A stretch of 64,000 nt of DNA from Apostichopus japonicus (lineage: Eukaryota; Echinodermata; Holothuroidea; Aspidochirotida; Stichopodidae), in NCBI RefSeq assembly GCF_037975245.1, contig NC_092578.1, positions 12,506,321 to 12,570,320 on the forward strand, read 5' to 3'. The notes beneath the pieces were generated by a model. That model made no database searches, was not told where the DNA came from, and worked only from the letters and a program-made list of their open reading frames with translations. Position 1 is the stretch's first letter; each line of letters begins with the position of its first letter. Below, piece by piece: positions 58,727 through 64,000 of the stretch. Position numbers and translations under genes: made by a program.

Positions 58727-61700
58727 ATGAGTTCATCAACAAAGACAAAATCTCTTCTGACTGAGTTTGATGAAATCTGTAATTTCTCAGCCGTTTTATC
58801 GAAAGGATGTGAGACAGGTATTTACAGCTTATTCATTCATAACCTAGATCTGCTATCGTCATCAGTTTCTATTAAACTCTGTGTGGATTAACCTATCAGC
58901 ATTAATTTTGTTGTTGTAGGTTTAACAAAGCAATAAGAAAGGAATTCATGTGCTAGACTTGGAAGGTTTCTGTTGTTGCACATCCACTTATTATCCAAAC
59001 TTGCAAAGTTGTGCTACCGTAATAGATTGTATGCTTTGGACCAATCTGTGTTGACACATGCATAGTGCGTGTACTCTCTGTCTGTGCCTCTATCTTCATA
59101 GGTCCAAATGTCTTAAACCTTATAAACAGGGGCTTCATTAGTCGCACTTTCAGGTCTGTTTCAAGTTGGCAGAGAAACAAGCAACACTACAGTAGTGCAT
59201 CCTGTATGCTGCATTCTCAAACTTGAAGCACAGTCCAGTTCAGTTTAATTATTTCAATTTCACACATAAATCAATGGAGAAGGCATATGATACCAAATTA
59301 CATGGCACAGTACATATGTACAGTATTTCATGGGCACTAAAACAGTTTCACAGGACTCATACATCATAACTGCAAATGTATGAATATTAGTGTTTGCACT
59401 GGGTATCACTATTGGGTAATATCATGGTAAGTGCATGGTACCTGTGTCTGAAATACAGCCAACTTGACCATGCAGCCAAATGATTGTTATATGCAAACAG
59501 CAAACGTATATAATACGATTTTCATTCTCTGTTTATCATTCAATAATGGGTTTTATGGCTTCAAGACAGTTTCACAGTTACAGTTATTTCACTCGTGAAA
59601 ATACCTAGCGTTGCTATGCATAGTTTTTCTAGTTCTGACGTCATGGTGGGTTATCGGGTATCTGATTCTAAATTGACTAGGTGATGCAAGTACCTATGAA
59701 TATTCATTCATTTATTTAAAACTATTGAAGTAAATTTTGAGATCAATTTTCACCAATGCTTGTCCAGTTGTACACCTGTAAATTGTTTTACTGACTTGTA
59801 ATCAAATGTGTGGTCGTTGGGGTATTGAATGAGGCCCAAAAAAACCTTGGATACTCCTTTGTACCCCAGAATTTATCAAGTTTCTGAAGAGCCAAGAGTC
59901 TTGTAGAAAGAAATGGCTGCAAGCAGAACAGGGCCAGGCACCTCTTCATGGTACTATCGCCAAACAAGGGGCTGATCTCCGAACACTGGAAGTCAAGCTC
60001 AACCACACAAGGTAAGGTAGAAGTTAGAAAGTTAATTGTGTCTAAATAGTTAATGCTGAATTGCAAGTCACCTCATATTACCAAATTATGAAGATTCTTG
60101 AGTGTGGGATAAAATTGACAGAAATATATATTTTACTGGTCTCTGGAAATCTTGGTTTCAGCTCTAAATAAATCTTAGAATTTCAGAAACATTTCTTGCA
60201 CATGAATGGTAGCTAGTAGTACTCATACCATACCATACGTATATGTACAGTATAATGTAGGCCTACAGGCACAACATGATATAGGTCAATAATGATATTA
60301 TTCTGGATTGTAATAATCACATGTAGCGAGGTGAACGATTGGCAGTATAGTATTTACTTAATTTCTATGACTGAGCAATTCATTCAACTTAGACTGAGGT
60401 TATTTTTACTCTATTCTTTGATAAGGATGTTTCCTACTTGATATGGTTTTTCTGCAGGAATCAACTTGACATGGAGATGAAACGACGAATGAAAGCAGAA
60501 GTGGACAAGGAGGAAGTGGTATGACCAGGAAGTTAACACAACTTAACAAAACTTGTAACATCTCATTAGTTGTATGTGCAGCTGGCCAGGAAGTTAACAC
60601 AACTTAACAAAATCTGTACCTTCTCATTAGTTGTATGTGCAGCTGGCCAGGAAGTTATCACAACTTAACAAAACCTGTAACTTTCTCATTAGTTGTATGT
60701 GCAGCTGAACAGCAAGTAGGGTTAAATATTAACTTCATAGGTTTCCATGCGCTCAGGTAGGATGGATAGACTAGTACTGTACATTGAATGTGTATTGGCT
60801 CAGCTTAATACTATGCAAGACTGCCTGAAAAGTGAGAGTGTCAATCTTATGCTGCTGCGTGCTGAAGGTTATGTCCACAGGGAGTGTGTGTGTGTGTGTG
60901 TAGATCCTTATTTCAATTACTCATGACATGCTGATGATCGACTATTTGTGAGGTCATAAATATGCAACAGTTTGATTGGAATCTGACTTATTAACTCTTT
61001 TGGGGAGGAGTGATTAAATTTTAACTTGCACCAATTTCTTAATGTGACAACGGGTATGTTACTTCAGTTGTATTTTACTTGCATTTACATGTTTGTTAAG
61101 CCAAGTGTTGCACACTACTCCAGGGATAGTAACTGGATGCAACCTGACCATCTTAATGCAGATTATCAGGGATCGCCAGGTTGAGTTTGTGTGCTTGTAA
61201 CCAGGTCTGATCAAGGTTTAGCCAACTTTAACTAATGCAGATTTCAGTAGCGGTACTGCATGTTGCATTTTCCAACTACAACTGCCCAGTTTTAATGAAT
61301 GTTCCATATCGTGGAGAATTTTTTTGCATGTGACCTAAACAGGCACTAGTCCTTAAAAGAGAAAAGTCATTCATAGACTAGTGCGCGGCTCTGGGTCTTG
61401 ACAACATTGGAAAGCTAGGTCGCAAAAGTGGGTTTTGTGTTGCATTGTCGTCCATTAGGAAGTGTGCTTCACTTACATTACAGACTCTTAACAAAGGTGG
61501 TTCAGTTCAGTGCTTCACTTTAATTGCTTATGTTCTCTTATCAGGAACAGCAAGTTATTCTCATCAGAGAGCTCCTCACAGACAACAACATGTTTGAAGG
61601 TTTGTCACAGAAGGAACGACAAAGCCTTGCGTTTCTCAGTCAGAGTAACATTAACCCCAATCCTTTACCCAGCTCGCATAAGAGGCTCTCGGCTGTCCAT

Positions 61701-62452
61701 GAAAAATCCGCAGATATCTTATCTGCCTCTGATCTCAGCTTTGACCGAACTGATGAAGATCTCGATGTTTCGTACCTGAGAGGAGGCAAGAAATGGAGGA
61801 AGATCAAGGTAAGAAATATTGAGATAAACAAGAAATAGTTTATCATATATTGCATTGCAAGCTGCTGTGCAAATAACTTCAATTGTTACACAACTGTAAA
61901 GGTGCATAGGACTTTAGGACTTGTAAAACCACCCTTAGTTCTAGGTTTGGACACCTTATTTATGCAACTTTGTGAAATTATGCCAACAGGAATTGGAATA
62001 TTGGTTAGATATGTACATTTCATTATGGTAATAACAGTATTGGTGGATGTAAGTATTTTAACAGAAGGGCATGGAAAAATCTGTTAATAATTTATTCAAT
62101 TAAGAGCAGAGAAATATTGAGGCCTTAAATGGATATTTGTCATAGTGGCTCTGTACATTCTGAATGGGCACAACATCAAATTTGTTTGTGTGGTTGTATT
62201 TTCAAAGATTTTCACTTTATTTCTGGAGAAAGTAAACATTGTAAAACTTCACTTTTGGGTGTCATTTGGTGTGTTTGAAACTTTGAAGCAAAATTTGTGA
62301 GTACATGTTTTGAACAACAGTGTTTACCTTGTATTCCATTTGTTTATTTATTATTAATGTCAACCCTTTTTTTTTTAAAGAGACCCAGTGCACCACCATT
62401 TGAAGAAGACGAAGATTTTGATTCTCCAAAGAGGGCCAGAATTGATCAAGAG
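58727..62452 (+). CDS. RACGAP1: Rac GTPase-activating protein 1 (MgcRacGAP/CYK-4), 5' part
   Basis: Five exons (58727-58817, 59870-60011, 60458-60518, 61545-61808, 62381-62452) join in frame into 210 codons. The gene runs past the right edge. The product is the centralspindlin subunit that, with kinesin MKLP1, bundles midzone microtubules and recruits ECT2 for cytokinesis. The block LRTLEVKLNHTRNQLDMEM followed by KRRMKAEVDKEEVEQQVILI matches the human [23 protein letters not shown] coiled coil. KRLSAVHEKSADILSASDLS then FDRTDEDLD matches the conserved KRLSTIDE/DISFDKTDESLD block. KKWRKIKRPSAPP and SPKRARID are basic, nuclear-localisation-like segments. The start MSSSTKTKSLLTEFDE is chosen because the acceptor at 58716 precedes it. 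The C1 and RhoGAP domains lie outside the window. A three-copy 61-bp repeat begins six bases after the third exon's donor. Confidence 0.9.
60525..60707 (+). repeat. 61-bp tandem repeat, 3 copies, next to a splice donor
   Basis: Units beginning ccaggaagtta occur at 60525, 60586 and 60647 and end in gttgtatgtgcagctg. The array starts six bases after the exon end at 60518 (donor gtatga). Confidence 0.9.
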
Positions 62453-64000
62453 GTTTGTTCAAAAGTCATCTGTATCCCACCTTTCCACCCTCATCGCCCC
62501 CACCCCCCCTCCCCCATTCTCACATACACACATGCACACACAATCTTATCCAATGATATGTCTTAATGATGGGAAATGCTCTCAGGTAGTAGTGAATGAA
62601 GCTTTGTGAATGTTAATATAGTCAACGCTCTTTTTTATTTGGCACAATGCTAACCACCTATGTTGTCAGGTAAGTCAGACTGGAGACCACATTAGAAATC
62701 ATTTGTTAATGTTGGATATTTCTCCTCAGTCTCAAAGTGCAAAGATTTGGTCTTGTTTGTCTCAGATATCAGGAGTTGGTAGGGTGTCATAGATTAGCTT
62801 AATGCAACGTTGAAAGGTGACTGATATTACCTTCTCTACTCTCAAATATGAACTTGCCGTAACACTGAGAAAGCCTTGTCATCAATTCATGTATGTTATT
62901 AAAAGAAGAAACATTTCTGTTGTTGCTTATAATAATTAGAACTTTTACCTGCAGTTGTTAAGATGAGGTAAGATAAATTTTATTAAACCCCACAATGGAT
63001 GACTGAATGCTCGCATAAAACAGGCAGCAATATACAAAAGTATATAAAATAATATTAAATTATAAACACATGTACAAACAATTCTAAAACAATACAATGG
63101 ACAAGGCAAGAGACCAGAACTGTTCTAACAAACAGGTTCTGAGTTAATTGTATAGTGGCAAACAAAGATGGAGGGGTGGGGGGGGGGGAGTACAGCCTAC
63201 TGGGTCCTGTCAGTCATTGTCAAAATATTACTGAACTTATTCAAACACAAGGTAAACAGACTTTGTGTATTCTTTGAGAGAAAGAATGAAGCCTCATCTT
63301 TCAGTCACAAAAACGTATCCACCTAAATATCATTTTCTCTTTTAATTTCAATAGGTGATTATTTTAATTTACGTCTCTTTTCTATTCTATTCTAGAGAAA
63401 GTAGACTTGTTGCCTACTGGAACACATCCCTCACCCACAATAACTTTTCTCACTCCCCCATGCCCCCCCTTCGTGCCCCTCACCATTCACCTCTATTTCC
63501 CACTCTTTGCAAAACTGCACAATTTGCCAATGAATCCTAATGTTAAAATGTAGCAAAGTGAGATTGATAGCATAACAATCCTTCCATTTGACTACTTGAA
63601 CAGACTTAACCTCATCTACTGTACACCCTGGTCCCATATTGACTGAAACCAGCATATATTCAACCCACACCTGATGAGGACAGCTTGCATTGTATGGATG
63701 ACACCATAAACTCATTGTGAAATCGTTGCAATCATTATTTGTCTTTTACTCTGATTGGTTTGCATTTTTTGGCAACAACCCTGACTTTGACCAATTCAAT
63801 TTTGGACTAATAGCCCGACTCAAACTGCTTCTTTGATCAAACACCTTGGATAAGATGCACCATTATCTTAACACCTTGGATAAGATGCACCATTGTACGA
63901 GCAGTGCAAGAAGAGAGCAACTGGGGCAACAAAGCGGATTTATTTATCTTATTTTGTTATTTATTTACTTATTTTTGCCCTCCTATTTCTTGGTGAGTAT
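62453..64000 (+). other. RACGAP1 intron, no further exon recognised
   Basis: I searched for the linker before the C1 domain and found no frame with matching splice sites. The stretch holds an 11-base poly(G) run (63178-63188), AT-rich sequence near 62965-63100 that resembles a LINE 3' tail, and a 31-bp tandem duplication (acaccttggataagatgcac) at about 63839-63897. Confidence 0.4.

Overview
The window is nuclear DNA of an animal. Every recognisable gene is split by GT-AG introns (one is GC-AG), intergenic DNA is AT-rich, and tRNA-derived SINEs, MITEs, minisatellites and long poly(G/C) runs are frequent. The proteins and the actin intron positions (after codons 41 and 121, and inside codon 204) suit an invertebrate deuterostome, most likely an echinoderm or hemichordate. 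That placement is inference; the species cannot be read from the sequence.

Layout: 1-8.1 kb holds no gene I can support, only a hAT-like MITE, a LINE 3' end and a diverged duplication. At 8.1-21.4 kb are two tandem plus-strand actin genes with identical exon structure. Each encodes 375 aa and has a perfect CArG box and a probable non-coding first exon upstream. Their exons 3-5 are almost identical while exon 2 and the introns differ, which points to gene conversion. A 406-bp hAT-type MITE with a perfect 8-bp target duplication sits in the 3' flank of the first gene.

At 22.7-42.0 kb is a 17-exon plus-strand gene for a 548-aa coiled-coil protein, tentatively the C10orf67/DUF4709 family. A perfect RFX X-box lies about 230 bp before its ATG, suggesting a ciliary role. 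Intron 1 holds a U2-snRNA-like gene and a diverged second copy. Other introns hold a 61-bp minisatellite, a 1.15-kb GTA/GGT array, two SINEs, a fold-back element and a 40-bp minisatellite.

At 46.3-54.8 kb, minus strand, is a complete nine-exon gene for mitochondrial ATP synthase subunit beta (523 aa) with a CCAAT/CRE-type promoter. Between 55.6 and 57.7 kb lie two Mutator-like elements with long terminal inverted repeats. From 58.7 kb to the right edge is the 5' part of a plus-strand RACGAP1 (centralspindlin subunit) gene: 210 codons in five exons, with the C1 and RhoGAP domains beyond the window.

The genes are unrelated in function and form no operon. The most striking theme is that tandem arrays or SINE tails repeatedly start at, or within a few bases of, 5' splice sites (exons at 28383, 30934, 60518 and 51268). 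In one case a minisatellite has copied a splice donor with an acceptor-like AG about thirteen times. The U2-like RNA pair is the best candidate for something undescribed.
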